Source: Pseudomonadota bacterium (GTDB lineage Bacteria; Pseudomonadota; Gammaproteobacteria; Xanthomonadales; SZUA-38). From it: 64,000 bases of DNA. This document shows positions 44,375 to 54,578 of the stretch, piece after piece. The translations under genes and the position numbers were made by a program. The first letter of the stretch is position 1, and each line of letters begins with the position of its first letter. Location: assembly GCA_039033415.1 (NCBI GenBank), contig JBCCCR010000010.1:124001-188000 (forward strand). Reading direction: 5' to 3'. The notes beneath the pieces are model-generated. The model was not told the origin of the DNA. It searched no databases and saw nothing but the letters and a program-made list of their open reading frames with translations.

Positions 44375-46009
44375 GTGAACAATCGCGCAGAAAACCTGGA
44401 GCGGCTGCAGGGCCAGAAATTCGACGTCCTGGTGATCGGCGCGGGCATCAACGGCGCCGTCAGCGCCGCTTCACTGTCTGCGCGCGGTGTGCGGGTCGCT
44501 CTAATCGACCGTCGCGACTTCGCTGGCAGCACCAGCTCCAACTCATCCAATCTGGCCTGGGGCGGCATCAAGTATCTGGAGGGCCACGAGTATCGGCTTG
44601 TCAGCAAGCTTTGCAAAAGCCGAAACCGGCTGATGCGGGCCTATCCATCTTCGATCCGGGAGATCCGGTTTTTGACGTCCGTCTTCCGAGGCTTTCGGTT
44701 TTCGCCCGCGTTTCTGTTTGCCGGCAGCCTGCTCTACTGGGCCCTCGGACGCTTTGCGTTGCGGCCGCCGAAACTGCTGACCCGCCGCCGGCTGCGGGCC
44801 AGCGCGCCGGCGGTGGCGCCGGAGAATCTGATCGGCGGTATCGAATACTCTGACGGTTACGTTCACGACAACGACTCCCGGTTCGTTTTCAACTTCGTGC
44901 GTGACGCCATGAAGCGCGGCTGCGTGGCCGCCAATTACGCCCATGCGCTCGGCTCGCGCCGTTTGGATGGGCTCTGGGTGACTCGGGTCAAAGACGTTGA
45001 AACCGGGAAGGTCATTGAAGTGACTTCAGCGGTTTTGATCAACGCCTGCGGACCCGAGACCGACCGGCAAAACGAGGACCTTGGTCTAAAAACTGAGCAT
45101 CGTCACGTGTTTTCCAAAGGCGTGCATCTGATGGTCAATCGCCGCAGTACACGGCATCGTATCCTCACCTTTTTTGCCAGTGACGGCCGTCTGTTTTTTG
45201 TTATCCCCATGGGGCCGGCGCTGTGTGTGGGAACCACCGATACACCCGTTCCAAGCCCGCAGGTGGCGGTTACCGAGAAAGATCGGCAATTCATTCTCGA
45301 GAACGTCAATCGGCTGCTTCGGTTTGACCAACCGCTCACCCGAAGCGACATCATTTCTGAACGCTGCGGCGTGCGGCCGCTGGCGGTGCGGGGTGAAGGC
45401 CAGGTAGCGAACTGGTCAAAGATGTCGCGCAAACACGTGATCGACGTCAACGAAAACGATCGGTGTCTGAGCATATTTGGCGGCAAGCTCACCGACTGCC
45501 TGAACGTAGGTGATGAGGTCGCACGAGCGGTGCAAAAGCTCGATGTGACACTCAACGTCCGAGATCAGCGCTGGTACGGCGAAGACGATGCTTCCGTGAA
45601 GCAGAAATTTTTCGACCGGGCCCAGGCAATGCGACTTGATGAGCGTGCCGCCAGGGACGGGGTGGAGTCCTTGACCGAAAGATTGTGGCGTCGCTACGGC
45701 GCAGATGCGCTGGCCATGCTTGACGCCATTGAGGTGGATCCGACCGCCGCCGATCTGGTCATCGAGTCGGCCGAATATCTGCGCTGCGAGGTGGAGCACG
45801 CGGCGCGCTGGGAGATGGTAACGCGCCTGGAGGATTTCCTGCGCCGCCGCTCAAAGATTGAGCTGGTTATTCCCAGTGAGCAATGGGCCACCCGTGAGGG
45901 ACTGTTTGAGGCCTGCCAAATTCTGTTCGGTGATCGGGCAGACCAAAAGCTGCAGGAATATCTTATGGAACGGTTTCCAGAGGCTCTTCGCGAGCGCAAA
46001 AGCGTATGA
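44375..46009 (+). CDS. glpD: FAD-dependent glycerol-3-phosphate dehydrogenase
   Basis: The 544-residue protein starts at GTG 44375, 37 bp after the dioxygenase gene. It has the FAD-binding GAGING at 22-27, followed by the GlpD-type block STSSNSSNLAWGGIKYLEG. Later come DGYVHDNDSRFVF, I-N-A-C-G-P-E-T-D, and the C-terminal FGGKLTDCLNVGDE, which matches the family F-G-G-K-x-T-x-x-R region. It oxidises glycerol 3-phosphate to dihydroxyacetone phosphate and passes electrons to the quinone pool at the inner membrane. The adjacent glycerol kinase supplies its substrate. The sequence is somewhat divergent from enterobacterial GlpD, so a related hydroxy-acid or polyol-phosphate substrate is possible. 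Confidence 0.87.
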   Translation: MNNRAENLERLQGQKFDVLVIGAGINGAVSAASLSARGVRVALIDRRDFAGSTSSNSSNLAWGGIKYLEGHEYRLVSKLCKSRNRLMRAYPSSIREIRFLTSVFRGFRFSPAFLFAGSLLYWALGRFALRPPKLLTRRRLRASAPAVAPENLIGGIEYSDGYVHDNDSRFVFNFVRDAMKRGCVAANYAHALGSRRLDGLWVTRVKDVETGKVIEVTSAVLINACGPETDRQNEDLGLKTEHRHVFSKGVHLMVNRRSTRHRILTFFASDGRLFFVIPMGPALCVGTTDTPVPSPQVAVTEKDRQFILENVNRLLRFDQPLTRSDIISERCGVRPLAVRGEGQVANWSKMSRKHVIDVNENDRCLSIFGGKLTDCLNVGDEVARAVQKLDVTLNVRDQRWYGEDDASVKQKFFDRAQAMRLDERAARDGVESLTERLWRRYGADALAMLDAIEVDPTAADLVIESAEYLRCEVEHAARWEMVTRLEDFLRRRSKIELVIPSEQWATREGLFEACQILFGDRADQKLQEYLMERFPEALRERKSV

Positions 46010-46122
46010 AAGCCCTAGCCCGATCTACAATGGCACTATGGCTGGATTCAAAATCTTCAGCCGGTGATTGGCGTGCCCTTAGACTAGCTATGATCACGGC
46101 TCAATAAGAACGAGACTCAACG

Positions 46123-47604
46123 ATGTCCAATCCAGCCTTACTTGCCATCGACCAGGGCACGACCTCCAGTCGCGCCATTGCGTTTACGCCGGACGCCCAA
46201 ATCGTTGCCTTAACTCAGCAGGAGTTTCCACAAATTTTTCCTGAGGATGGATGGGTCGAGCACGACCCGGAAGCCATCTGGGAGACGACCCTTACGACCA
46301 GTCGCAATGCGCTAAAAAAGGCAGAAGCTCAAGGGTTCGAAGTGGTTTCATTGGGCATCACTAACCAGCGGGAGACCGTGTTAGTGTGGGACCGAGAATC
46401 CGGCAAACCGATCCACCACGCTATCGTATGGCAGGACCGCCGAACGGCCGCGCGTTGTTCAACCTTGCGTGAACAAGGGCATGAAGCCCTAATTACTGAA
46501 CGAACTGGTCTATTGCTGGATCCTTATTTCTCGGCGACCAAGCTTGCATACATTATTGATCAGGTGCCCGGTGCACGCGATCGCGCCGAACGCGGCGAGC
46601 TGGCCGCTGGCACGATCGATACGTTCCTGATCTGGCGTCTCACCGGCGGTACTCAACATCTTACCGATGCCACCAACGCGAGCCGAACGAGCCTTTACAA
46701 CATCAATAGCGGCGATTGGGATCCGGAGCTGCTCAAGGTGTTTGACGTGCCGGCGGCGCTACTTCCCGACGTAAAAGACTGTGCATCAGACTTTGGCCAC
46801 ACGGCCCCTGAACTATTTGGCAGTGCCATTCCCATTGGCGGCGTCGCGGGTGATCAACAGGCTGCAACCATCGGTCAGTGCGGTTTTGCTCGGGGCGACA
46901 TGAAAAGTACCTACGGCACCGGCTGCTTTGTCTTGCTGAACACCGGGACCGAACGCGTCAACTCCTCCAGCCGACTGCTAGGTACGGTCGGATATCAGCT
47001 GCAGGGGCAGGTGACCTACGCGCTGGAGGGTTCGATTTTTGTCGCCGGGGCTGCAGTGCAGTGGCTGCGCGACGGGCTGGGCATTGTCAAAGGCGCTCAG
47101 GACACCGAACCCATGGCCAGCGGGCTCGTCTCCAACGAAGGTGTCTTTCTTGTGCCGGCATTTACCGGGTTGGGGGCGCCCCACTGGGACCCGGATGCCC
47201 GCGGCGCTATTTTTGGTCTGACCCGGGATACCAGACCAGAGCACTTTGCCAGGGCAGCACTGGAGTCAGTGGCTTACCAGACCCACGACCTGCTCGCAGC
47301 GATAGTTGCTGACGGGGGCAGTCCAAGTATGCTCAAAGTCGATGGCGGCATGGTTGCCAATAACTGGCTCTGCCAATTCCTGGCCGACCTCCTGGACGTG
47401 GAGGTGCAGCGCCCCGAAGTGATGGAAACCACGGCGCTGGGCGCCGCTTTTCTTGCCGGACTGTCCGCTGGCGTCTATCAGGGGCTTGATGAGCTGACCG
47501 AACGCTGGCGCCTCAACCGTTCGTTCAAAAGCCAGATGGACTCCGATCAGCGTCGGACTCTCTGCGCGGGCTGGCACAACGCTTTGAAGCGCACGCTTAG
47601 TTGA
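46123..47604 (+). CDS. glpK: Glycerol kinase
   Basis: The 493-residue protein starts at ATG 46123. FGGY-kinase hallmarks are complete: [12 protein letters not shown] at the phosphate loop, I-T-N-Q-R-E-T at the glycerol site, [43 protein letters not shown], and [15 protein letters not shown]. These match glycerol kinase closely, including the expected length. It phosphorylates glycerol with ATP to give glycerol 3-phosphate. It is the last gene of the cluster, 113 bp after glpD. A glpF-type facilitator is absent, which fits glycerol being produced inside the cell from a larger imported substrate (inference). Confidence 0.97.
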   Translation: MSNPALLAIDQGTTSSRAIAFTPDAQIVALTQQEFPQIFPEDGWVEHDPEAIWETTLTTSRNALKKAEAQGFEVVSLGITNQRETVLVWDRESGKPIHHAIVWQDRRTAARCSTLREQGHEALITERTGLLLDPYFSATKLAYIIDQVPGARDRAERGELAAGTIDTFLIWRLTGGTQHLTDATNASRTSLYNINSGDWDPELLKVFDVPAALLPDVKDCASDFGHTAPELFGSAIPIGGVAGDQQAATIGQCGFARGDMKSTYGTGCFVLLNTGTERVNSSSRLLGTVGYQLQGQVTYALEGSIFVAGAAVQWLRDGLGIVKGAQDTEPMASGLVSNEGVFLVPAFTGLGAPHWDPDARGAIFGLTRDTRPEHFARAALESVAYQTHDLLAAIVADGGSPSMLKVDGGMVANNWLCQFLADLLDVEVQRPEVMETTALGAAFLAGLSAGVYQGLDELTERWRLNRSFKSQMDSDQRRTLCAGWHNALKRTLS

Positions 47605-47715
47605 GGCACTGATGACTTTTTGGGCATTGATCTGAGGCGGCGTCCACAAACTAACATGGCGCGGCACGGGCTGGAGCTTTCTCGTTACCTAGGATCAGCT
47701 GATGACGCAGCAGGC

Positions 47716-50382
47716 CTACGCAGCACGTTTCTGCGCAATGGCTCGCTTGACGGCGTTTTGCAGATCGTCCAGAGAAAAGGGCTTGTGTAAAAACTCGACA
47801 TCCAGTTCAACCGAATCGGTATAGCCGGACATCATCAGCACCGGCAGATCGGTAAAGCGCGCTCGCACTTCGGCCGCGAGCTGCTGACCGTTGATTTCTC
47901 CGGGCATCATCAGATCGGTGATCAGCAGATCGGGGCATTCTGACTGTTCAAGTATTCGCAGTGCTTCAGCACCGCTGCCGGCGCTCAGGGTCTCCAAACC
48001 CGATTGCTCCAGCAACCGACACAGAACCTCACGAATCGCGGCCTGATCATCAGCGACGATCACTACGCCCTCGAGCGGCAGCTCCTGCGCAAGATCCGGA
48101 GGTGTCGCCTGCAGCTGATCAGACTCAGCGTCGGGCGGGATGAACAGCGTCACCGATGTGCCTTTACCCTTTTCGCTGTCGATGTCCAGGAAGCCACCAG
48201 ACTGCTTGGCGAACCCCTCCACCATGCTAAGCCCCAGACCGGTACCCTGACCGATATCCTTTGTCGTGAAGAACGGTTCGGTGGCACGCCGTAGTTCCAG
48301 CGAGGTCATCCCTTCACCGTCATCAGCGACCGAAAGGGCAACCCAATCGGTTGTTTCGCCCTGCTCGTCCGTTTTCGACTGGGCATGCGCCTTAAGCACG
48401 ACGTTGCCCTGGCCCTTCAAAGCCTCTTTGGCATTGAGCAACAAGTTGATGACAGAAGTCGTGAGTTGCGCCCGGTCGACCCGAACACTGCATGGCTCAA
48501 TCTCTGTGGCAAGGCTCATGCCGTTGCCCAGCGTGCTTTCAAACAGCGGCAGAGATTCAGCCAGAAAGGAATCGAGTTGGGTCGACTGCGGGGTAAGCGG
48601 CTGTTTGCGGACGTAGGCCAGCAGACTCGCGGTAATGTCAGTGGCCGACTCCGCAGCAGCAAGGATATTGTCGACGTCCCGCGTCGCCTCGTTGTCGGCG
48701 GTGGCTACAATTTCCCGCAGCTGGCCCGCCGAAAGGGTGACCACTGTCAGCAGATTATTGAAGTCGTGCGCGATGCCGCTGGTCAGCTGGCCCAGCGCCT
48801 GGAGTTTTTCGTACTCCGCAAGGTTTTTTGCCAGAGCCTGCCTCTTGCTTTCCGCATCCAGCCGTTCGGCCATCTCACGTTCGAGTGCGGCCGTTCGCTC
48901 CGAAACCTTCGCTTCGAGCTCGGCATTGGCATGCTGGATCGTCTTGGCCATCTTGCGCGCATAACGGCGCGACAAACCTAGATAGGTGATCAGTGCGAGC
49001 AGCAGGCCGGTCAAAACCAGCGTATTGCGCATGGCAATTGCGGATTCGGCTCTGGCTTCACTTTCCCTGGTTTGCTCACGTGCTTCGGCCAACTCGATCC
49101 TTTGATTGGCGAGCTCCAAGGATTTCCCCAGGGCGACGAGCTCCATGTCATGCTCAGTCCCGGCAACTCTCAGTTGCATCTGCCGGGCCTGTCGCCTGGC
49201 GATATTGGCGGCAACGCGCTGCCCTGAAGCCTTCAGCAGATCGCCGCGCAGATCCAGAGCTTGCGCCAGCATCATGCTCGGCCCGCTTTCGTTGAGCATG
49301 TCGACGGCAGCGTCGACCATGGGTCCAGCGTCGCTGTAGCGCTCCAAACCGATAAGCGCATCAGCGCAGGCAAGTTCCACTTTGATCGTGGCCAGCGGGT
49401 CGCCGCTTCGCTGCGCGTAGTCCTTCGCCAGCGCAAAGCTACCCATCGCGTCGTCGACCTTTCCCAGAGAAATCTGTAGCTCAGCAAGCACAGTACGCGC
49501 AAAGGCTTGAGTTCCGGGAACTCCGTATGAACCAACGGCGTCCAGCACCGAGCTGAGCCGGTCGAAACCTTCCGGCGAACGGCCCAGGGCCAGCGACGCT
49601 TTTGCCAGGAATGCTTCATCCATCAAGTGGATTGGGTTATTGCGATCGTACAGCTGGCTTTGAGTTAGCGTCTGCAGGAGAGTATTGGCAGTCTCGAAAT
49701 CACCGAGCTCCAGGTGCGTCGCCGCGATATTGGACGTTAACATCGTTAGGATCGATTCGTTATCCGCGGCGTCCATTGCCCGAACTTGTTCGAGTGCTGC
49801 CTGAAATTTCTTTAACGCCTGAACCGGCAGTCCACGAGCCAGGTAGCTCGCGCCCAGGTTATTTTGCGTCGACGCTGCCAAATGCCTGTCGCCTGACGCC
49901 AAAGCCAAGTCTTCCGCCAAACGGAGCATTTGGAACGACCTCTGGTGCTGACCATTGACATCCAACCAGATACCAAAATGAATTTGCGCCACGGCAGCTG
50001 GAAACGGATGAACCATTTGCCTGACAGACTTGCCCCGTTCCTCGCAGGTGGACCTATCAAGGGGCGAGCCCTGTAACTCTCCGAATGAACATTGCAGCAT
50101 GCGAGCGAGCCGGGCCTCGTCGCTGTCTGGCGTTGCCGCGGACAGCGCTTCGGTCAAATGACGAGAAGCAACGGCAACGTTTTCGTCGACCGTAAGAAGC
50201 GCGAGGTAAAGGCGGTACCTGGGCGAATCGTTGGCATCGTTCAGGCTGCGTACCTGTTCTAACTCCATGTCACGCAGCCGTTCCCAGCTTTCGCTCATCG
50301 ACGGTTGCGCTACCGCCGCAGCAATCCCGCTGAGGAAAAACAGAACACTGCTAAACAGCCGCGTGTAGGCTCCACTTTTCAA
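47716..50382 (-). CDS. Hybrid sensor histidine kinase with exported TPR sensor and receiver domain
   Basis: The protein has 888 residues. A signal sequence (to about 26) leads to a periplasmic helical-repeat region (30-400) with several TPRs, such as AASTQNNLGASYLARG. A coiled coil (about 410-448), one transmembrane helix (453-470) and a cytoplasmic coiled coil follow. The kinase core has His539 in GIAHDFNN, Asn650 in NLLLNAKEAL, D-D-G-E-G-M at 687-692 and GTGLGL at 713-718. The C-terminal receiver has Asp778/Asp779, phospho-acceptor Asp823 in ITDLMMP, and Lys867. The H-D-F-N-N box is typical of orphan hybrid kinases. No response-regulator gene is adjacent, so the output is elsewhere. Confidence 0.95.
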   Translation of the reverse strand: MKSGAYTRLFSSVLFFLSGIAAAVAQPSMSESWERLRDMELEQVRSLNDANDSPRYRLYLALLTVDENVAVASRHLTEALSAATPDSDEARLARMLQCSFGELQGSPLDRSTCEERGKSVRQMVHPFPAAVAQIHFGIWLDVNGQHQRSFQMLRLAEDLALASGDRHLAASTQNNLGASYLARGLPVQALKKFQAALEQVRAMDAADNESILTMLTSNIAATHLELGDFETANTLLQTLTQSQLYDRNNPIHLMDEAFLAKASLALGRSPEGFDRLSSVLDAVGSYGVPGTQAFARTVLAELQISLGKVDDAMGSFALAKDYAQRSGDPLATIKVELACADALIGLERYSDAGPMVDAAVDMLNESGPSMMLAQALDLRGDLLKASGQRVAANIARRQARQMQLRVAGTEHDMELVALGKSLELANQRIELAEAREQTRESEARAESAIAMRNTLVLTGLLLALITYLGLSRRYARKMAKTIQHANAELEAKVSERTAALEREMAERLDAESKRQALAKNLAEYEKLQALGQLTSGIAHDFNNLLTVVTLSAGQLREIVATADNEATRDVDNILAAAESATDITASLLAYVRKQPLTPQSTQLDSFLAESLPLFESTLGNGMSLATEIEPCSVRVDRAQLTTSVINLLLNAKEALKGQGNVVLKAHAQSKTDEQGETTDWVALSVADDGEGMTSLELRRATEPFFTTKDIGQGTGLGLSMVEGFAKQSGGFLDIDSEKGKGTSVTLFIPPDAESDQLQATPPDLAQELPLEGVVIVADDQAAIREVLCRLLEQSGLETLSAGSGAEALRILEQSECPDLLITDLMMPGEINGQQLAAEVRARFTDLPVLMMSGYTDSVELDVEFLHKPFSLDDLQNAVKRAIAQKRAA

Positions 50383-50683
50383 TTGCGAACAGTCCGAAGC
50401 AACTAGGGCGACTTCGAATGTTAATGGTGGAGCTACGCGGGAGCCAGCCCCTTAGTGATCGCTCGAACCACTGTAGATGCGTTCACGGTTTTGGTGTTCG
50501 CTGCCCGATCGAGGCCAACCGGAAAAATTCACCCTGATAGTGCGGTGGTCGGGACTGCAATGGCAGTATCCGAACACGAGGCTTTCGCAATAACTACCCG
50601 AATAAATTTTTCCCCTTTTTCCATAGCGAGCAGTTTTGGGGTCGGAGTAAGGCGTCAGAGTAAAATCGACTTCTCTGGCGCTT
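50383..50683. other. Intergenic region with a repeat fragment
   Basis: No gene is seen. GGGGTCGGAGTAAGGCGTCA near 50638-50657 resembles a degraded end of the GGGGTCAG repeat family. Confidence 0.4.
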
Positions 50684-51823
50684 TCACTCTGTCTCCGGAA
50701 TTTTCAGGACTCGTTCCTGGAGCCATCGTGTCTGTTCTTCGAAATATCCTTCTGTCTTCGTGCGGGTCGACATCGCCTGCATCTCCTTCATGCTGCCGGT
50801 CTGCGCGATGTTCAACGCATGATCCGCATCGGGGAACGAGCGAACAACTAGTGAGGCGTCCGGATTCACGCCCATCGTCGATGTGTATAGGTCCCTGGTT
50901 TTTCGCCAGTTCACGTTAAGGTCTTTCTCACCGAACAGGGCAAGCACATCGATGTTCAGCGATGAGAGCATGTGGTCAAAGTTTTCGATCCACACGTAGT
51001 CGCACAACTCGTTATCGACGTTGGGGCATTTGCCGTCCTCGCACGATCTCTGATTGAACTTGTACTGCAAACGATTGGGCCACGCGCCACGCATCGAGAT
51101 GATGTATTCATTGGCGCGGAGCTTTTGTGTGGCCTTTTGATACGCCCCGAAACTACCCCGAGTTCGGAACACCTCGCAGCCGGCACGCCACTCATCCGCA
51201 AGCTCCAGCGCTTCTTCGTGCGTGACACCCTCGTAGGGCAGGTTTGAAAGCAGCAAATAGCTGAAGTTGTCCTCGGCCGACGTTCCGCTCACAGAGACCC
51301 AAAAGTCCAGATCGGGGTCTTGCGAAAGGGCAATGGGAGCAATCCAGCCGGCTCGACTACCGCCCCAAAGCCCAATTTTTTGCGCGCCCGGCGCCCCGAT
51401 CTCACGCAGGTACGCAACTGCATCGAGCACCTCCTGCGCGCTTTCGTGAACCGGCTGGTCGATATCGAACGTGCCTTCGCTGCGCCCGAGGCCAGGTTTG
51501 TCCCAAAGCGCCGTCGCAATCCGCATATCGTTGAAGCGCCGTCGTTCGTCAGAGTACGAAATCCAGTTCCGCACGTTGGTTTCGCCATAGCTGTGGACAA
51601 CGATGATTAGTGCTTCGGCGGGCTGGTCAGCGGGTACGTCGAAGATGCCGGAAAGCCTCTTCCCGCTCGATTCGAAGCTGAAATCGACTGTGGTACCCGG
51701 CTCGAATTCGAGCGTTATGGGTCCGGGATCGTCTGACGTGGAGACTCGGCAAGCAGATAGGCTCGCGACAGCGAGGCCGATGCTGATAACGATCAAGTAA
51801 CGCGTGGTGCTTTTGAAGCTCAT
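50684..51823 (-). CDS. Alpha/beta-hydrolase lipoprotein
   Basis: The start is ATG 51821-51823; it opens a lipoprotein signal with lipobox LSAC (Cys25). A frame to 51868 adds an unlikely lead. The 379-residue protein has the oxyanion region VVHSYGE near 75-81, the nucleophile elbow W-G-G-S-R-A-G with Ser156, an acid in F-G-E-K-D (after about 305), and the C-terminal D-A-D-H-A-L His. It resembles exported dienelactone-hydrolase or acyl-peptidase-like esterases. It is likely a membrane-tethered periplasmic esterase of unknown substrate. The gene stands alone between the hybrid kinase and Ser/Thr kinase genes, all on the minus strand. Confidence 0.88.
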   Translation of the reverse strand: MSFKSTTRYLIVISIGLAVASLSACRVSTSDDPGPITLEFEPGTTVDFSFESSGKRLSGIFDVPADQPAEALIIVVHSYGETNVRNWISYSDERRRFNDMRIATALWDKPGLGRSEGTFDIDQPVHESAQEVLDAVAYLREIGAPGAQKIGLWGGSRAGWIAPIALSQDPDLDFWVSVSGTSAEDNFSYLLLSNLPYEGVTHEEALELADEWRAGCEVFRTRGSFGAYQKATQKLRANEYIISMRGAWPNRLQYKFNQRSCEDGKCPNVDNELCDYVWIENFDHMLSSLNIDVLALFGEKDLNVNWRKTRDLYTSTMGVNPDASLVVRSFPDADHALNIAQTGSMKEMQAMSTRTKTEGYFEEQTRWLQERVLKIPETE

Positions 51824-52136
51824 GTTGTAGCTCGGACGAAGTAACAGACCTTGGACGCCCGAGGACACGGCAAGGCTTAAATCTCCCTTGGATGGACGAC
51901 AGGACCAACCGATTCGTCTTCCAGCGCGCTACGCTGCGACCACAGAGTTTGAGCGGGGCCCATCGGGTGAGCCTGCCAGTAAAGGGGGTCAGGTCAAATC
52001 CGTTGGACGGTCAGAGTTTGGCGCCGGAATAAGACGTTCTGCTCCAACCTCGAAAATGTTTGTTGTGACAGGCCAGGAACCGGAGGAAGGGTTCTTCCGG
52101 GTTACCGACCACACGCACGGTTTGGACTACTGTGAC
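51824..52136. other. Intergenic region with a repeat fragment
   Basis: No gene is seen. AAGGGGGTCAGGTCAAATCC at 51982-52001 matches the left arm of the REP-like palindrome at 28472-28490 with a few changes. Confidence 0.45.
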
Positions 52137-54578
52137 TCACGCTGGCGGCTCCACTCCCGCTTCGACCAGCTGATCGAAAAAGGTCTGCATGATGATGTCG
52201 GAGCTGGCCACCCGCCGCGTCATGCCGATTTCCGCCAGGATGCTCGAGGCTGCGGCGGGGCCGTCTCGGAGCAACCGGGTTTTTGCCTTAGCCAGCACGA
52301 AGAACCGATGCCGGCCACCGAATTTCTCCTGTACCAGCGGCTCCAGCTCAGCGATCTTGGCGGTGGCTTCCTCAATGCGTCCGGCCACCGCAAGCGTCTG
52401 TGCCAGGTAGCTGGCCGCATAGATGTGGGCAGAGGTCCCAGCCTCGGCCTGCTGCAGCGCGACCTCCTCAGCCTGCTCGTGAAAGGCCACCGCGCCAGCA
52501 AGGTCCTCACGTCGCGCCGCGATCTCGCCTCGATAGCCCAAGACAAACACCGTGTTCTGGCTGTCGCCCTTGACGCTTCGCAGATCGCTCTCAATCTTTT
52601 TCAAGCCCCTTTCTGCGGCCTCGAGGTTATTGCGGAGGAAAAGGTCATATATGATCTTCCCGATCCACAGACTATCTCGGCCAGCGACCTCGACGAGTGG
52701 ATGAGCTTCCAGGAGTTCGATGGTTTGGTCGCTGTAGTCAGCCGCGGCAGCGTAGTCGGCTTCGCGCATATGGAGCCGGGACAACACGCCAGTGAAGTAG
52801 ATGGCTTCTTCGACCGACGGCTCATCGTCCAGGGCTCCTAGGGTCAAGCGCCTTAGCTCGGAGCGAAGCGCGTCCTGCTGGTCGCTGTCCACGGATTCGG
52901 ATAGGACCTGCACGGCCAGAACGTGGTCGTAGCTGCCGCGGTCGATTCCATTCTCAAAGGCAGCCTGGGCCTCCCGAAGAAGCGGTTCGGCATCATCGAA
53001 ACGCCCTAGATACCGGTAGGCGACACCGAGATTCAGCTTCCCGTCCAGCAGCAGCCGTCCGTCTCCGTAGCCGGCCTCGACCCACGCACCCAGCACTTCG
53101 GCAGCCCGGACATAGTCGTTACGTTCAAGAAAGTTGCGGCCTACTGCAAAGCTGATCTCCGCTGCGCGGACGGGATCCGACTCGACGTTCTGCTGCGCTT
53201 CCTGCCAGCGCTCCAGCAGGATCTGGCTCATCCGGTCGGCGTTGCCTTCGCCGCCGAAGCTCCGGTGCAGCAGATCCCCATAACTTTCCTGGATTCGAAG
53301 ACTGCGTTCCGCTCGTTCCAACGACCGTTCCGCGCGCTCCAGGGCGGCATTGGCCCGTTGGGCCTCGGCACGCGCGCGATCGCGTTCATCCGCCGCGCGG
53401 CCCGCCTGCCAGCTTGCGAGGCTGCCCCCGAGAACAATCGCCGCCACGGCCAAGCCAGCCAAGGACACCGACGCGGGATGGCGACGCCAGAGTTTGCGGA
53501 ATCGATCTAGGGCATTAGGCCGTCTGGCCTGGACGGGCCGGTGTTCCAGAAAACATTCGAGGTCGCTCGCCAGCGCATCAACACCGGCATAGCGGTCACC
53601 AGGCTCCCGCGCCAGCGCCTGCAGCAAGACCGCCTGCAGATCGCGGGGGAGACTACTGCCGTCAAAGGCGCGGGTCGGTGCCGCGGTGTCGTCACGCACG
53701 ATACGTTCGCTAAGCTCGTAATCGCTGGGCGCGTCGAAAGGACGTTTCCCCGTCGCCAGCTCGAACAGCACAACGCCGAGTTGAAAGACGTCGCTTGCAA
53801 CCGTCAGGGACTCACCGCGGATCTGTTCCGGACTCGCGTAGCGTGGCGTCATCAGACGCTCTCCGGTCTGCGTGAGCTCGCCGTTTTCCCCCTCATCGTC
53901 GAGGATCTTCGCAATGCCGAAGTCCAGCAGCTTCGTCTGCCCGTCCGGGCCTACCAGTATGTTCGAGGGCTTGATGTCCCGGTGGAGGATCAGCCGCTGG
54001 TGGGCAAAGGCCATCGCTCGACAGACCTGGATTATGAGCTGCACGCGCTCACGGAGATCAAGGGCTTGGCTGGCAGCATGAGTCAGGATGTCGTCCCCCG
54101 CCACGTACTCCATGACGAAGTAAGGCAGGCCATCGTCCCCGATACCTGCGTCCAGCAGGCGGGCGATATTCGGATGATCAAGCCGCGCGTGGATCGACTG
54201 CTCGCGTCGGAAACGAGCCGCCCAGCCCGCTTGCTCACGCCGAGAACGCAGTACCTTGATAGCAACCTGGCGCTGATACGCTTTGTCATCGCGTTCGGCC
54301 AGCAGCACCTCGCCCATACCGCCCTGGCCGATGAGCGAGATCACGCGATAAGCACCAATGGACTCGGGGAGCTGCACCGACGGCTCTTCACCTAATTGTT
54401 CGAGCTCCAGCGGCGGACCGCCATGTGCAGCCAGCATGGCCAACACCTCCGACCCCAGCGTCGGGTCAAGACCGCGCTCGACGATCGCGCTGGAAATGAA
54501 CCGGGAACGGTCCGCCTCAGGTCTGTCCAAGGCCTCGGTGAACAGATCCTGCAGCGACTCCCAGCGCCCCGGTTCCAT
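52137..54578 (-). CDS. Membrane Ser/Thr protein kinase with TPR sensor domain
   Basis: The start is ATG 54576-54578; a frame to 54611 is possible but unsupported. The 813-residue protein has an N-terminal helical lead (1-70), then a Hanks-type kinase. Key parts are GQGGMGEV at 84-91, Lys108 in A-I-K-V, HRD at 199-201, K-P-S-N at 203-206, DFG at 219-221 and S-P-E at 249-251. One transmembrane helix (370-390) and an Arg/Glu coiled coil (395-440) precede a TPR region to the C-terminus. The layout W-x-x-x-x-x-L-F-x-x-A-L at the N-terminus is typical of kinases paired with an ECF sigma factor, but none is next to it here. The TPR part is probably periplasmic and senses a ligand. Confidence 0.94.
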   Translation of the reverse strand: MEPGRWESLQDLFTEALDRPEADRSRFISSAIVERGLDPTLGSEVLAMLAAHGGPPLELEQLGEEPSVQLPESIGAYRVISLIGQGGMGEVLLAERDDKAYQRQVAIKVLRSRREQAGWAARFRREQSIHARLDHPNIARLLDAGIGDDGLPYFVMEYVAGDDILTHAASQALDLRERVQLIIQVCRAMAFAHQRLILHRDIKPSNILVGPDGQTKLLDFGIAKILDDEGENGELTQTGERLMTPRYASPEQIRGESLTVASDVFQLGVVLFELATGKRPFDAPSDYELSERIVRDDTAAPTRAFDGSSLPRDLQAVLLQALAREPGDRYAGVDALASDLECFLEHRPVQARRPNALDRFRKLWRRHPASVSLAGLAVAAIVLGGSLASWQAGRAADERDRARAEAQRANAALERAERSLERAERSLRIQESYGDLLHRSFGGEGNADRMSQILLERWQEAQQNVESDPVRAAEISFAVGRNFLERNDYVRAAEVLGAWVEAGYGDGRLLLDGKLNLGVAYRYLGRFDDAEPLLREAQAAFENGIDRGSYDHVLAVQVLSESVDSDQQDALRSELRRLTLGALDDEPSVEEAIYFTGVLSRLHMREADYAAAADYSDQTIELLEAHPLVEVAGRDSLWIGKIIYDLFLRNNLEAAERGLKKIESDLRSVKGDSQNTVFVLGYRGEIAARREDLAGAVAFHEQAEEVALQQAEAGTSAHIYAASYLAQTLAVAGRIEEATAKIAELEPLVQEKFGGRHRFFVLAKAKTRLLRDGPAAASSILAEIGMTRRVASSDIIMQTFFDQLVEAGVEPPA

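Noticed and set aside
51888-52841. Plus-strand frame of 317 codons
   Set aside because: Most of it is antisense to the 3' part of the Ser/Thr kinase gene; no family motif or ribosome binding site is present.
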